Shown: positions 1-7,988 of the stretch, in pieces
Layout of the letters: every line of letters begins with the position of its first letter
Position numbering within the stretch: the stretch's first letter is position 1
Assembly (NCBI RefSeq): GCF_004919685.1
Contig: NZ_SMYZ01000129.1
Span: 2,548 to 40,733, forward strand
DNA: 38,186 nt
Source: Mesorhizobium norvegicum
Lineage (GTDB): Bacteria > Pseudomonadota > Alphaproteobacteria > Rhizobiales > Rhizobiaceae
Direction of reading: 5' to 3'
The notes under the pieces: model-generated
Seen by the model: the letters and a program-made list of their open reading frames with translations, nothing else
What the model was told of the DNA's origin: nothing
Databases searched by the model: none
Program-made: the position numbers and the translations under genes

Positions 1-143
1 AAGGGGGGAGATCGGATGTCTCGTCGGCTTTCGCCAATCTCCAGCGTCGCAAGATGGGCGGCGACGCCGAAGCTGCCAATCTCCCCCCTTGCGGGGGAGA
101 TGTCCGGTAGGACAGAGGGGGGTGCCTCTCGCCGACCTCTCCA
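1..143. repeat. Rhizobial-type palindromic intergenic repeat, cut by the window edge
   Basis: This gene-free stretch lies downstream of nirB. Bases 79-101 form a hairpin with 9-base arms (ATCTCCCCC / GGGGGAGAT) and a 5-base loop. The first 12 bases of the window (AAGGGGGGAGAT) are an exact reverse complement of bases 79-90, so part of a second, inverted copy seems to lie at the edge. The sequence around 91-120 (GGGGGAGATGTCCGG, then GGACAGAGGGG) resembles a repeat I recall as common between genes in Mesorhizobium. There is no T-run after the hairpin on the minus strand, so it is not a clear terminator for nirB. No coding signal was seen. Confidence 0.6.
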
Positions 144-2594
144 TCACTCCGCCGCCTGCGCAAACCCGACCGAGGCCATCGGTCGGAATTCGTGCTTGTC
201 CTTGCCGGAAACGCGCTCCGACCACGGGTCGACCTGGGCGAATTTCTGGCTGAAGACGAAGCGCTCGTAGTAGGCTTTGCGCTTGTCGCCATCGTCCATG
301 ATCTGGCGCTTGATCTCGGGGATGCCGATGCGCTTGGCCCATTTGTAGATGCGCTCGAGATAGCGGCCCTGTTCGCGGTACATCTGCGTCAGCGCCACGA
401 TATGCTCCAGCGCCTCGTCTTCCGTCTTCACAAGGCCAAGCACTTCGGTGCCCTTGATGTCGAGGCCGGCCGCCCCGGCAAAATGGATCTCGTAGCCGCT
501 GTCGACGCAGATAACGCCGACATCCTTGCAGGTCGCCTCGGCGCAGTTGCGAGGACAGCCCGACACCGCCATCTTGACCTTGGCCGGCGTCCACGAGCCC
601 CACATGAATTTCTCGATGCGGATGCCGAGGCCCGTCGAATCCTGCGTGCCGAAGCGGCACCAGTCGGAGCCGACGCATGTCTTCACGGTGCGCAGGCCCT
701 TGGCATAAGCGTGGCCGGAGACGAAGCCGGCCTGGCCGAGATCGGCCCACACCGCCGGCAGGTCCTCCTTGCGGATGCCGAGCATGTCGATGCGCTGGCC
801 GCCGGTGACCTTGACCATCGGGATCTCGAACTTGTCGACGACGTCGGCGATGGCGCGCAATTCCGCGGCATTGGTGACGCCGCCCCACATGCGCGGCACC
901 ACCGAATAGGTGCCGTCCTTCTGGATGTTGGCGTGGACGCGCTCGTTGATGAAGCGCGACTGGTAGTCGTCGGCGTAGTCGTCCGGCCAATCGCAGACGA
1001 GATAGTAGTTGAGCGCCGGCCGGCATTTGGCGCAGCCGCAGGAGGTCGTCCATTCCAGTTCCTGCATGACGGCGGGAATGGTCTTCAGGCGCTTGGCGAT
1101 GATCAGCCGGCGCACCTCGTCATGGCCGAGCGTCGTGCAGCCGCACATCGGCTGCACCGCCGCCGGATTGTATTTGTCGCCGATGGTCAGCACCATCAGC
1201 TTCTCGACCAGCCCGGTGCAGGAGCCGCAGGAGGCCGACGCCTTGGTGTGGGCGCGCACGTCGTCGAGCGAGGCCAGGCCCTTGGCCGTGATCGCGCCAG
1301 TGATCTTTCCCTTGCAAACGCCGTTGCAGCCGCAGATTTCCGCATCATCCGGCAAGGCTGCAACGGCCGCCATAGGGTCCAGCGGGGCACCCCCCTGGTA
1401 GGACTGGCCGAAGATGAGCGTATCGCGCATTTCGGATATGTCGGTCTGCTTTTTCTTCAGATCGTTGAACCAGGCGCCGTCCGCCGTCTCGCCATAGAGC
1501 ACGGTGCCGATGATGCGGTCGTCCTTCAGCACAAGGCGCTTGTAGACGCCGGCGGCCGCGTCGCGCAGCACGATCTCCTGGCGGTCCTCGCCTTCGGCGA
1601 AGTCGCCGAGCGAGAACAGGTCGATGCCGGTGACCTTGAGCTTAGTCGGCGTGTCCATATGGACGAAGGCCGCCGCCTCGTTGCCGGCCAACTGGCTGGC
1701 CGCAACGCGCGCCATCTCGTAGAGCGGCGCGACGAGGCCATAGACCTGGCCGTTGACCTCGGCGCATTCACCGAGCGCATAGATGTCGGGATCGTTGCTG
1801 CGCATGCCGGCGTCGACGACGATGCCCCTGTTGACGGCGATGCCCGCTTCTTTCGCCAGCGCCGAATTCGGCCTGATGCCGACGGCCATGACCACCAGCG
1901 TCGCCGGAATGATGGTGCCGTCAGCCAGCTCCACCTGCCCGACCTTGCCGTTGCCTGTGATCGCCTGTGTGTTGGCCTTGGTGATGACCTTGATGCCGCG
2001 CTGCTCCACCGCACGCTGCAGCAGATAGCCGGCGGCCGGATCGAGCTGGCGCTCCATCAATGTCGGCATCACGTGCAGCACGGTGACGTCCATGCCTTGC
2101 GCGTTGAGGCCCGCCGCCGCCTCCAGCCCGAGCAGGCCGCCGCCGATGACCACCGCCTTGGCCCGTGACTGGGCGGCGAGCATCATCGCCTGCACATCGT
2201 CGAGATCGCGATAGGTCAGCACGCCCGGCAGATCATGGCCGGGCACCGGAATGATGAACGGCACCGAGCCGGTGGCGATGACGAGCTTGTCGTATGGCTC
2301 GGTGACGCCGTGATCGGAGGTGACGGTCTTCGCCGCCCGGTCGATGGCGACGATCTTGTGGCCCTTGTAGAGGGTGATGTTGTTGGCGATGTACCAGCCG
2401 TCGCCGTGGATGATGATTTCCTCATAGGCCTTCTCGCCCGACAGCACCGGCGACAGCATGATGCGGTCGTAATTGACCCGCGGCTCGGCGTTGAAGATGG
2501 TGACGGCGTAGCGGCCCGGCGCCTGTTCCAAAAGGTGCTCCAGCATGCGCCCGGGGGCCATGCCGTTGCCGATGATGACCAGTCTTTCGCTCAT
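144..2594 (-). CDS. nirB: Assimilatory nitrite reductase [NAD(P)H], large subunit
   Basis: This 816-residue cytoplasmic enzyme reduces nitrite to ammonium with electrons from NAD(P)H. The order of domains is visible. An FAD-binding site lies near residues 5-20 (IIGNGMAPG), and a second nucleotide site at 148-160 (VVIGGGLLGLEAA). Two BFD-like iron-sulphur modules follow, with cysteines at 421, 423, 456 and 459 and at 484, 486, 519, 521 and 524. The sirohaem/4Fe-4S ligands are in TCVGSDWC (Cys640, Cys646) and SGCPRNC (Cys680, Cys684). The length is typical of NirB. The gene starts 4 bases after the nrtD stop, so it is the last gene of the nrt operon seen here. No nirD or nitrate reductase gene follows within the window. 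Confidence 0.96.
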   Translation of the reverse strand: MSERLVIIGNGMAPGRMLEHLLEQAPGRYAVTIFNAEPRVNYDRIMLSPVLSGEKAYEEIIIHGDGWYIANNITLYKGHKIVAIDRAAKTVTSDHGVTEPYDKLVIATGSVPFIIPVPGHDLPGVLTYRDLDDVQAMMLAAQSRAKAVVIGGGLLGLEAAAGLNAQGMDVTVLHVMPTLMERQLDPAAGYLLQRAVEQRGIKVITKANTQAITGNGKVGQVELADGTIIPATLVVMAVGIRPNSALAKEAGIAVNRGIVVDAGMRSNDPDIYALGECAEVNGQVYGLVAPLYEMARVAASQLAGNEAAAFVHMDTPTKLKVTGIDLFSLGDFAEGEDRQEIVLRDAAAGVYKRLVLKDDRIIGTVLYGETADGAWFNDLKKKQTDISEMRDTLIFGQSYQGGAPLDPMAAVAALPDDAEICGCNGVCKGKITGAITAKGLASLDDVRAHTKASASCGSCTGLVEKLMVLTIGDKYNPAAVQPMCGCTTLGHDEVRRLIIAKRLKTIPAVMQELEWTTSCGCAKCRPALNYYLVCDWPDDYADDYQSRFINERVHANIQKDGTYSVVPRMWGGVTNAAELRAIADVVDKFEIPMVKVTGGQRIDMLGIRKEDLPAVWADLGQAGFVSGHAYAKGLRTVKTCVGSDWCRFGTQDSTGLGIRIEKFMWGSWTPAKVKMAVSGCPRNCAEATCKDVGVICVDSGYEIHFAGAAGLDIKGTEVLGLVKTEDEALEHIVALTQMYREQGRYLERIYKWAKRIGIPEIKRQIMDDGDKRKAYYERFVFSQKFAQVDPWSERVSGKDKHEFRPMASVGFAQAAE

Positions 2595-2598
2595 GGTG

Positions 2599-3396
2599 CT
2601 ACTCCGCGGCTTCGACGAAGCGGTGGCGTTCGTAGAGGAACTTCAGCACCGCCTCGCGGCAGCGCAGGAAGGTCCGGTCGGAGGACAGCTCGACGCGCCG
2701 GCGCGGCCGCGCCAGCGGCACGGCAAGCACCTCGCCGATGGTCGCCGCCGGGCCGTTGGTCATCATGACGATGCGGTCGGAGAGCAGCACCGCCTCGTCG
2801 ACATCATGGGTGATCATGATCGTCGTCGAGCCGAGCCTGGAATGGATGTCCATCACCGCGTCCTGCAGATGGGCGCGCGTCAGTGCATCGAGCGCACCGA
2901 ACGGCTCGTCGAGCAGCAGGATCTTCGGCTCCATGGCCAGCGCCCGGGCAATGCCGACGCGCTGCTTCATGCCGCCCGATATCTCGGCCGGGCGCTTGTC
3001 CTTGGCATGCGCCATCTGCACGAGGTCGAGATTGCGCATGATCCAGTCATGCCGCTCGGCCTTGCTCTTCGAACGACCGAAGACCTTCGACACCGCGAGG
3101 TTGATGTTTTCGTAGACGGTCAGCCACGGCAGCAGCGAGTGGTTCTGGAACACCACTGCGCGTTCGGGACCGGGGCTGTCGACCTCCTTGTCCTCCAGCA
3201 GCACGGCGCCGGCGGACACCTTGGTCAGCCCGGCGATCAGATTGAGCAAGGTCGACTTGCCGCAACCGGAATGGCCGATGATGGAGACGAATTCGCCCTT
3301 GTCGATGGTCAGCCTGATGTCTTTCAGAACCTCGCTGACCTGATTGCCACGGGCGAAGGATTTGTCGATGTGGTCGAGTTTCAGATAGGCCGTCAT
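2599..3396 (-). CDS. nrtD: Nitrate/nitrite ABC transporter ATP-binding protein
   Basis: This 265-residue ATPase would energise nitrate import together with NrtB and NrtA. It has a Walker A motif (GHSGCGKST, about residues 41-49), an ABC signature (ISGGMKQR), a Walker B motif (ILLLDEPFGALDALT) and a switch histidine (MITHD). It is a single ATPase domain without the extra substrate-binding domain of cyanobacterial NrtC, so it matches NrtD/NasD; databases often label this family nrtC or ntrCD. It lies between nrtB (10-base gap) and nirB (4-base gap) on one transcript. A related taurine- or sulphonate-type ATPase is unlikely in this context. Confidence 0.9.
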   Translation of the reverse strand: MTAYLKLDHIDKSFARGNQVSEVLKDIRLTIDKGEFVSIIGHSGCGKSTLLNLIAGLTKVSAGAVLLEDKEVDSPGPERAVVFQNHSLLPWLTVYENINLAVSKVFGRSKSKAERHDWIMRNLDLVQMAHAKDKRPAEISGGMKQRVGIARALAMEPKILLLDEPFGALDALTRAHLQDAVMDIHSRLGSTTIMITHDVDEAVLLSDRIVMMTNGPAATIGEVLAVPLARPRRRVELSSDRTFLRCREAVLKFLYERHRFVEAAE

Positions 3397-3406
3397 CGCC
3401 CTCTCC

Positions 3407-4297
3407 TCACTTTGCCGTTGTGCCGCGGGTGACGAAGGCGCCGACCGCCGCGACCAGCCGGTCGAGGCAGAAGCCGGTGACGCCGATATAGGCGAGCGCG
3501 ACGATGATGTCGGGCAGCCGCGACGAGTTCCACGCGTCCCAGATGAAGAAGCCGATGCCGACGCCGCCGGTCAGCATTTCGGCGGCGACGATGGCGAGCC
3601 AGGACAGGCCGATGCCGATCCTCAGGCCGGTGAAGATGTAGGGCGCGGCGGCCGGCACCATGATCTTGACGAAGAATTCGAACTGGTTGAGCCGCAGGAT
3701 GCGCGAGACGTTACGGTAATCCTCCGGGATGTTGCGCACGCCGACGGCGGTGTTGATGATCACAGGCCAGATCGAGGTGATGAAGATGACGAAGATCGCC
3801 GACGGGCTGGAATCGCGGAATGCCGCCAGCGACAGCGGCAACCAGGCCAGCGGCGGCACCGTGCGCAGGATCTGGAACACCGGGTCGAGGCCGCGCATCG
3901 CCCAGATCGACTGGCCGACCAGCGCGCCGAGCGCCACACCGACGATCGCCGCCAGGCCGAAGCCGATGGCAACGCGCTGCAGCGAGATCAGCACGCGCCA
4001 GGCCAGCCCGATATCCTGCGGGCCATTGTCGAAGAACGGATGCGCGATCAGATCGTAGGCCTCGTTCCACACCTGGGTCGGCGGCGGCAGGCTTGATGTC
4101 GGCGACGAACAGGCGATCTGCCAGACGACCAGCATGAGGGCGATGACGATGACGGGCGGCACCAGCGCGCTGGCCAGCTTGCCGGCGATGGCGAGCGCAT
4201 CGAAGCGGCGCCGCGCCCTGGCGGTGAAGGCGACGACCTCCGCCGGTTTCGCGGGGAAAGCCTTCACAACTGTGTCCTCGATAGTCTGGATCGACAT
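3407..4297 (-). CDS. nrtB: Nitrate ABC transporter permease
   Basis: This 296-residue inner-membrane protein would form the nitrate channel. Its N-terminus is cytoplasmic and is followed by a hydrophobic segment around residues 38-66. It has several further membrane spans and the permease loop that contacts the ATPase (RILRLNQFEFFVKIMVPAAA). This pattern fits the BPD_transp_1 family, NrtB/CmpB branch. The gene sits 70 bases after nrtA and 10 bases before nrtD. The ribosome-binding site is weak, with a GGAG about 15 bases before the ATG, so translation may be coupled to neighbouring genes. Confidence 0.92.
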   Translation of the reverse strand: MSIQTIEDTVVKAFPAKPAEVVAFTARARRRFDALAIAGKLASALVPPVIVIALMLVVWQIACSSPTSSLPPPTQVWNEAYDLIAHPFFDNGPQDIGLAWRVLISLQRVAIGFGLAAIVGVALGALVGQSIWAMRGLDPVFQILRTVPPLAWLPLSLAAFRDSSPSAIFVIFITSIWPVIINTAVGVRNIPEDYRNVSRILRLNQFEFFVKIMVPAAAPYIFTGLRIGIGLSWLAIVAAEMLTGGVGIGFFIWDAWNSSRLPDIIVALAYIGVTGFCLDRLVAAVGAFVTRGTTAK

Positions 4298-4367
4298 GTC
4301 TGGGGAAAACTCCGTGGGGCAGATAATTCGAGCGACAAACGTCGCAATGCGCCGTTTGCGCAGGGGT

Positions 4368-5684
4368 TCAAGCCGATGCCTTGATCTTCAGGCTGTCGAG
4401 ATAGGCGGACGGGTTGGCCGGATCGAAGGTCTTGCCGTCGAAGAAAGTCTCGACACCGCGCGACGAGGACGCCGGAACGTCCGCTGCCGCGACGCCGAGA
4501 TCCTTGGCCGCCTCGCGCCACAGATCCTCGCGGTTGACCTGGTCGACCAGCGCCTTGATGTCGGTGGTCGGCGCGAACTTGCCCCAGCGGATGTTCTCGG
4601 CGAGGAACCACGAATCGTGGCTCTTGAACGGATAGGAGACGCCGCCCTTCCAGAACTTCATGTAGAGATCGGTGCCGTTGGCGACGCGGCCATTGCCGTA
4701 GTTGATGTCGCCCTTGAGGCGGCCGATGATGTCGGCGACGGGCACGTTCATCCATTGCCTTTTGCCGATGATGGCGGCCATCTCGTCCTTGTTTTCAGTG
4801 GCCTCGCACCATTGCTGGGCTTCCATGACAGCCATCAGGATCGCCTTGGTGGCGTTTGGATATTTGTCGATGAATTCGGCGCGCAGGCCGAGCGCCTTTT
4901 CCGGATGGCCCTTCCACAATTCGCCTGTCGTGGCGGCGGTGAAGCCGACGCCCTGGTGGACGAGCTGCTCGTTCCACGGCTCGCCGACGCAGAACACATC
5001 CATGTTGCCGACCTTCATGTTGGCCACCATCTGCGGCGGCGGCACGACGATGGTCGAAACGTCCTTGTCGGGATCGATGCCGCCGGCGGCCAGCCAGTAG
5101 CGCAGCCACAGATCATGCGTGCCGCCCGGGAAGGTCATGGCCGCCTTGATGTCCTTGCCGGCTGCCTTCTTGGCGGCAAAGGCGTCCTTCAGCTTCGAGG
5201 CGTCGAGGCCGACACCGGTGCCGGCATATTCCTGCGCCACCGAAATGCCCTGGCAGTCGTAGTTGAGCCGCGCCACGATCGCCATCGGCATCGGCTGGTT
5301 GTTCTGCGTCACCTTGCCGGTGTGCATGAGGTAAGGCAGCGGCGTCAGTATATGGGCGCCGTCGATGCCGTTGGCCGCGCCGCCGAGCATCAGATTGTCG
5401 CGCGTCGCGCCCCAGGAGGCCTGCTTGAGCACCTCGACATCGGGCATGCCGAACTTGGCGAACAGCCCCTTCTCCTTGGCGATCATCAGCGGTGCTGCGT
5501 CGGTCAGCGCGATGAAGCCGAGCTTGGCGCCGGTGACTTCCGGAGCGGCGGTGGCGGCATAGGCGCCGGACGGGAAGAGCTTGCGGGCGGCCACGAACAG
5601 TGCTGCCGTCATCGCGCTGCTGACCAGAAAATCGCGGCGCGTCATGTCTTTGAGGGTCGTTCCAGTCCTGATCCGTTTCGTCAT
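4368..5684 (-). CDS. nrtA: Nitrate-binding protein of the NrtABD importer, Tat-exported
   Basis: This 438-residue periplasmic or lipid-anchored nitrate-binding protein starts at the ATG at 5684. GGAG lies 7 bases upstream there, and the protein then begins with a twin-arginine signal (Arg16-Arg17 in DMTRRDFLVSSA) followed by a hydrophobic stretch to about residue 44. An open frame runs upstream to 5867 but would cross the terminator and ANTAR hairpins of the leader, so that longer start is rejected. The body has the CmpA/NrtA family hallmarks KLGFIALTDAAPL, GEPWNEQLVHQG and SHDSWFLAENIRWGKF. It is the first gene of the nrtA-nrtB-nrtD-nirB operon and is a paralogue of the neighbouring nasS, which lacks a signal peptide. 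Confidence 0.93.
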   Translation of the reverse strand: MTKRIRTGTTLKDMTRRDFLVSSAMTAALFVAARKLFPSGAYAATAAPEVTGAKLGFIALTDAAPLMIAKEKGLFAKFGMPDVEVLKQASWGATRDNLMLGGAANGIDGAHILTPLPYLMHTGKVTQNNQPMPMAIVARLNYDCQGISVAQEYAGTGVGLDASKLKDAFAAKKAAGKDIKAAMTFPGGTHDLWLRYWLAAGGIDPDKDVSTIVVPPPQMVANMKVGNMDVFCVGEPWNEQLVHQGVGFTAATTGELWKGHPEKALGLRAEFIDKYPNATKAILMAVMEAQQWCEATENKDEMAAIIGKRQWMNVPVADIIGRLKGDINYGNGRVANGTDLYMKFWKGGVSYPFKSHDSWFLAENIRWGKFAPTTDIKALVDQVNREDLWREAAKDLGVAAADVPASSSRGVETFFDGKTFDPANPSAYLDSLKIKASA

Positions 5685-5739
5685 CGTCGTCTCCGGTTGG
5701 GCGCGGCTTGGGATCCGCGTCGTCGATTGCGTGTTGATC

Positions 5740-5805
5740 AAAACAAAAAAGCCGCCAGCCAGGTCTTCGCGTCCGGGTGACCGGGAGCGCATTGACCTGA
5801 GCGGC
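5740..5805 (-). terminator. Regulated intrinsic terminator in the nrtA leader
   Basis: On the minus strand GCCGC (5805-5801) pairs with GCGGC (5755-5751) and CAGGTC (5799-5794) pairs with GACCTG (5765-5760). The tract TTTTTTGTTTT follows at 5750-5740. The bases between the arms can form a further small hairpin (CCGG/CCGG). The outer 5' arm GCCGC overlaps the 3' arm of the second ANTAR hairpin (5805-5803), so the two structures cannot fully form together. That is the expected design for NasT-dependent antitermination. The terminator ends 55 bases before the nrtA start codon. Confidence 0.85.
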
Positions 5806-5837
5806 AGCTTTGCCTGTGGCGCCCGCCATTGGACGCC
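5803..5837 (-). promoter_or_regulatory. ANTAR-type tandem hexaloop RNA element, target of NasT
   Basis: Two hairpins stand 3 bases apart on the minus-strand transcript. The first (5837-5818) has a 7-base-pair stem including one G-U pair (GGCGTCC / GGGCGCC) and the hexaloop AATGGC. The second (5814-5803) has a 3-base-pair core (GGC/GCC) and the hexaloop AAAGCT. Both loops carry A at position 1 and G at position 4, the known signature of RNAs bound by ANTAR proteins. The 3' arm of the second hairpin is also part of the terminator stem. Binding by NasT would stabilise the hairpins and let RNA polymerase read into nrtA. The weak second stem is the least certain part. Confidence 0.82.
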
Positions 5838-5872
5838 TGTTCCGTGACCCACGAAGGGCCTGGTCATTCCAA

Positions 5873-5888
5873 AGCAGGAACCGTGCCA
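5873..5888 (-). promoter_or_regulatory. Sigma-54 promoter of nrtA-nrtB-nrtD-nirB
   Basis: On the minus strand the sequence is TGGCACGGTTCCTGCT. It has the invariant GG (5887-5886) and GC (5875-5874) of the -24/-12 elements separated by exactly 10 bases, and the -24 element TGGCACG matches the consensus fully. Transcription would begin near 5862, giving a leader of about 178 bases that includes both ANTAR hairpins and the terminator. A sigma-54 promoter fits nitrogen control by NtrC. Confidence 0.8.
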
Positions 5889-5996
5889 GTTTCGAGAGAG
5901 ACGAAAAAGACCAATGATATCAGCAATACGTGCCGGTCACCGGCTCGCCGGACCTATAGCGGGCAGGCCAAAGATTGTTCATTAGAGCAATCACAC

Positions 5997-6011
5997 GCAC
6001 AAATTTTGTGC
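5997..6011. promoter_or_regulatory. Probable NtrC-binding site (enhancer)
   Basis: The palindrome GCACAAATTTTGTGC has the GCAC-N7-GTGC form of NtrC sites. Its centre is about 142 bases upstream of the predicted sigma-54 start, a normal enhancer distance. A weaker inverted repeat, GATTG-N10-CAATC at 5973-5992, lies about two helical turns closer to the promoter and might be a secondary site. The flanking TTGTGCAATGCACAA (6006-6020) is another short palindrome that overlaps the main site. Confidence 0.65.
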
Positions 6012-6037
6012 AATGCACAAGAATGGCGCGGAAATGA

Positions 6038-7282
6038 TCAGGCCTGGGTCTCGGCGGATTCCTGGCCAGCGATGTAAGTATCGATCTCGTCGGGGTCGAA
6101 GATCTGGCCGTCGAAGAACCCGTCCGGGCCGAGCACCAGACCGGCACCGGTCGCACCGACCGCGGTCGCGACGCGGAGAGCGCCCTCGACTTTCGAATTG
6201 GCACCGGGAAGTGCGACGCCAAGCGGCTTCAATGCCGAACGATAGAGGTCGGGACGGTAGCAGTCACGGGCGATGGCAAGGTTTTCCGGCGTGTGCGCCA
6301 CATGCCCCCAGCGCACCATCTGCGTGTAGAACCACAGCGCATGGCTCTTCCACGGAAAGTTCGCCGCCTTGTCGAAGGGCAGGAAGAAGTCGTCGATATC
6401 CAGCTCCGCCCCGCCGCCCAATTGGAGATGTCCGGTCAGGATCGGCATCTGCACCGCCGGCGGCAGACCGAGGAAGCCGGCCTGCGCCATCACTCCGGCC
6501 AATTCGCCATGGTTGGCCGGATCCTGGCACCAGCGCGCCGAATGGTGCAGCGCGCGCAGCAGTGCTGCCAGTGCCTCGGGATTCTCGTCCGCCCAGGCCT
6601 TGCGTGCGCCGATCACCTTCTCCGGGCTGTTGCGCCATATCTGCGCCTTGACGGTGACGATATGGCCGGTGCCGGCGGCGACCGAGGCGCTGTTCCAGGG
6701 TTCGCCGACGCAGTAGCCGTCGATGCGCCCGGCGGCCAGCGCGTCGGCCATGAAGGGCGGCGGCACGATGGCGATCTCGATCTCGCGCTCGGGATCGATG
6801 CCGCAGGCCGCGAGCCAGTAGCGCAGCTCGTAATTGTGCCCGGAATGGGGATGCACGACGGCAAAGCGCAACGGGTCATGGCCGGCCACCGCGCGCTCGC
6901 GGATGAGCGCGCGCAATGCGGCACCGGCGCGCGCCGGATCGAGATCGGCCACGGCGCCATGCGCCGCCATCCCTTCCCAGACGGCGTTGGAGATGGTGAC
7001 GCAATTGCCGCCAAGGCCAAGCGAGAACGGCACGATGGTTTCCGAAGCGAGCGGCGTCAGCCCGAGATTGCAGGCGAGCGGCATCGGTCCCAGCATATGC
7101 GCGAGATGGAAGTGGCCGATGGCGATGCGGTCGCGGATGTTGGCCCAGGACGTCTCGCGGTGCAGCGTCAGATCGATGCCTTCCCGTGCGGCGAAGCCAA
7201 GCTCGCCGGCCGCGACCAGCACGGCGCTGTCGAAAAGCGGCATGAAGCCGGCGGTGATCTGGTGCGCAGCGCCCATGCTCAT
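6038..7282 (-). CDS. nasS: Nitrate sensor protein NasS (cytoplasmic NrtA-like)
   Basis: This 414-residue protein is homologous to NrtA (for example YCVGEPWNSASVAAGTG and SHALWFYTQMVRWGH) but starts directly with the binding fold (HQITAGFMPLFDSAVLVAAG) and has no signal peptide. It is therefore a cytoplasmic nitrate/nitrite sensor rather than a transport protein. In the studied NasS-NasT systems, NasS holds NasT inactive until nitrate or nitrite binds. Its start overlaps the nasT stop by 4 bases (ATGA), so the partners are translationally coupled. The nrt operon with a NasT-type leader follows immediately downstream. Confidence 0.93.
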   Translation of the reverse strand: MSMGAAHQITAGFMPLFDSAVLVAAGELGFAAREGIDLTLHRETSWANIRDRIAIGHFHLAHMLGPMPLACNLGLTPLASETIVPFSLGLGGNCVTISNAVWEGMAAHGAVADLDPARAGAALRALIRERAVAGHDPLRFAVVHPHSGHNYELRYWLAACGIDPEREIEIAIVPPPFMADALAAGRIDGYCVGEPWNSASVAAGTGHIVTVKAQIWRNSPEKVIGARKAWADENPEALAALLRALHHSARWCQDPANHGELAGVMAQAGFLGLPPAVQMPILTGHLQLGGGAELDIDDFFLPFDKAANFPWKSHALWFYTQMVRWGHVAHTPENLAIARDCYRPDLYRSALKPLGVALPGANSKVEGALRVATAVGATGAGLVLGPDGFFDGQIFDPDEIDTYIAGQESAETQA

Positions 7283-7881
7283 TCGTCCTCCGCCGGTCCC
7301 AACAACCCGGCCGCGGTCACCAGGCTTTGGGCGATGTCGCTGATCTTCCGGTTCTGGTTCATCGCCGTTTTGCGCAGCAGCGTGTAGGCGGCCTCTTCGG
7401 AGAGGCCGCGCGACTTCATCAGTATGCCCTTGGCGCGATCGATCACCTTGCGGCTTTCGAGCTCGCCGCGAACCTCTTCCAGTTCGCGCGCCATGCGCGA
7501 AAAGGCGTTGAAGCGGCTGACCGCCATGTCGAGGATCGGCTTGACGCGCTCTTGCCGCAGACCGTCGACGACATAGGCCGAAACGCCGGCATCGACCGCC
7601 GCCTCGATCGAGGCCTGGTCGGAGCGGTCGACGAACATGGCGATCGGCCGTTTTACTGCGCGCGACAGCTGGAACATGTTTTCCAGCATGTCGCGGTTCG
7701 GATTTTCGAGATCGATGACGATGACGTCCGGCTCGATCTCGGCGATCCGCCGCGCAATGCCGGTCACGTCATGGATGACGGTGACCCGCTCATGGCCGGC
7801 CTCGCGCAACCCCGCCTCGATGATCGCGGCGCGGATGCGGTTTTCATCGATCACCAGGACGGCGAGTGCGGTTCGGACCAT
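7279..7881 (-). CDS. nasT: ANTAR-domain transcription antiterminator NasT
   Basis: This 200-residue RNA-binding regulator has a receiver-like domain (residues about 5-120, with an aspartate at the phospho-site position, Asp57 in VIVIDLEN). A coiled linker follows (about 122-140), then a C-terminal ANTAR domain (about 135-190, with AKGILMKSRGLSEEAAY and a conserved Ala-Met in RKTAMNQN). In known systems NasT binds tandem hexaloop hairpins in nitrate-assimilation leaders and prevents termination. Such a leader is present upstream of nrtA in this window. The gene begins the minus-strand cluster, with about 107 bases of non-coding DNA before it, in which no clear promoter was recognised. Confidence 0.94.
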   Translation of the reverse strand: MVRTALAVLVIDENRIRAAIIEAGLREAGHERVTVIHDVTGIARRIAEIEPDVIVIDLENPNRDMLENMFQLSRAVKRPIAMFVDRSDQASIEAAVDAGVSAYVVDGLRQERVKPILDMAVSRFNAFSRMARELEEVRGELESRKVIDRAKGILMKSRGLSEEAAYTLLRKTAMNQNRKISDIAQSLVTAAGLLGPAEDE

Positions 7882-7988
7882 GCCTGCATTGTGACCAAGC
7901 GAAGGAATTGTGCAATGCGGTATGGTTGAACAACCCCGACATTCGCTGAGAGCGACGATTGATACATGTCGGCGGTGATGGCAGACGC

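Noticed and set aside
79..101. Terminator for nirB
   Set aside because: The hairpin is strong, but no T-run follows on the minus strand and the sequence looks like part of a dispersed repeat.
192..2168. 658-codon open frame antisense to nirB
   Set aside because: It lies wholly over nirB in the opposite strand, has the skewed composition of a high-GC shadow frame (many His, Asp, Arg, Ala) and shows no family motif.
4134..5780. 548-codon open frame antisense to nrtB/nrtA and the leader
   Set aside because: It crosses two well-supported genes and the terminator on the other strand and has no recognisable domain.
4368..5867. Longer 499-residue version of NrtA starting at 5867
   Set aside because: It would make the ANTAR hairpins and terminator coding and would bury the Tat signal 75 residues from the N-terminus. 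It would also start upstream of the predicted transcription start.
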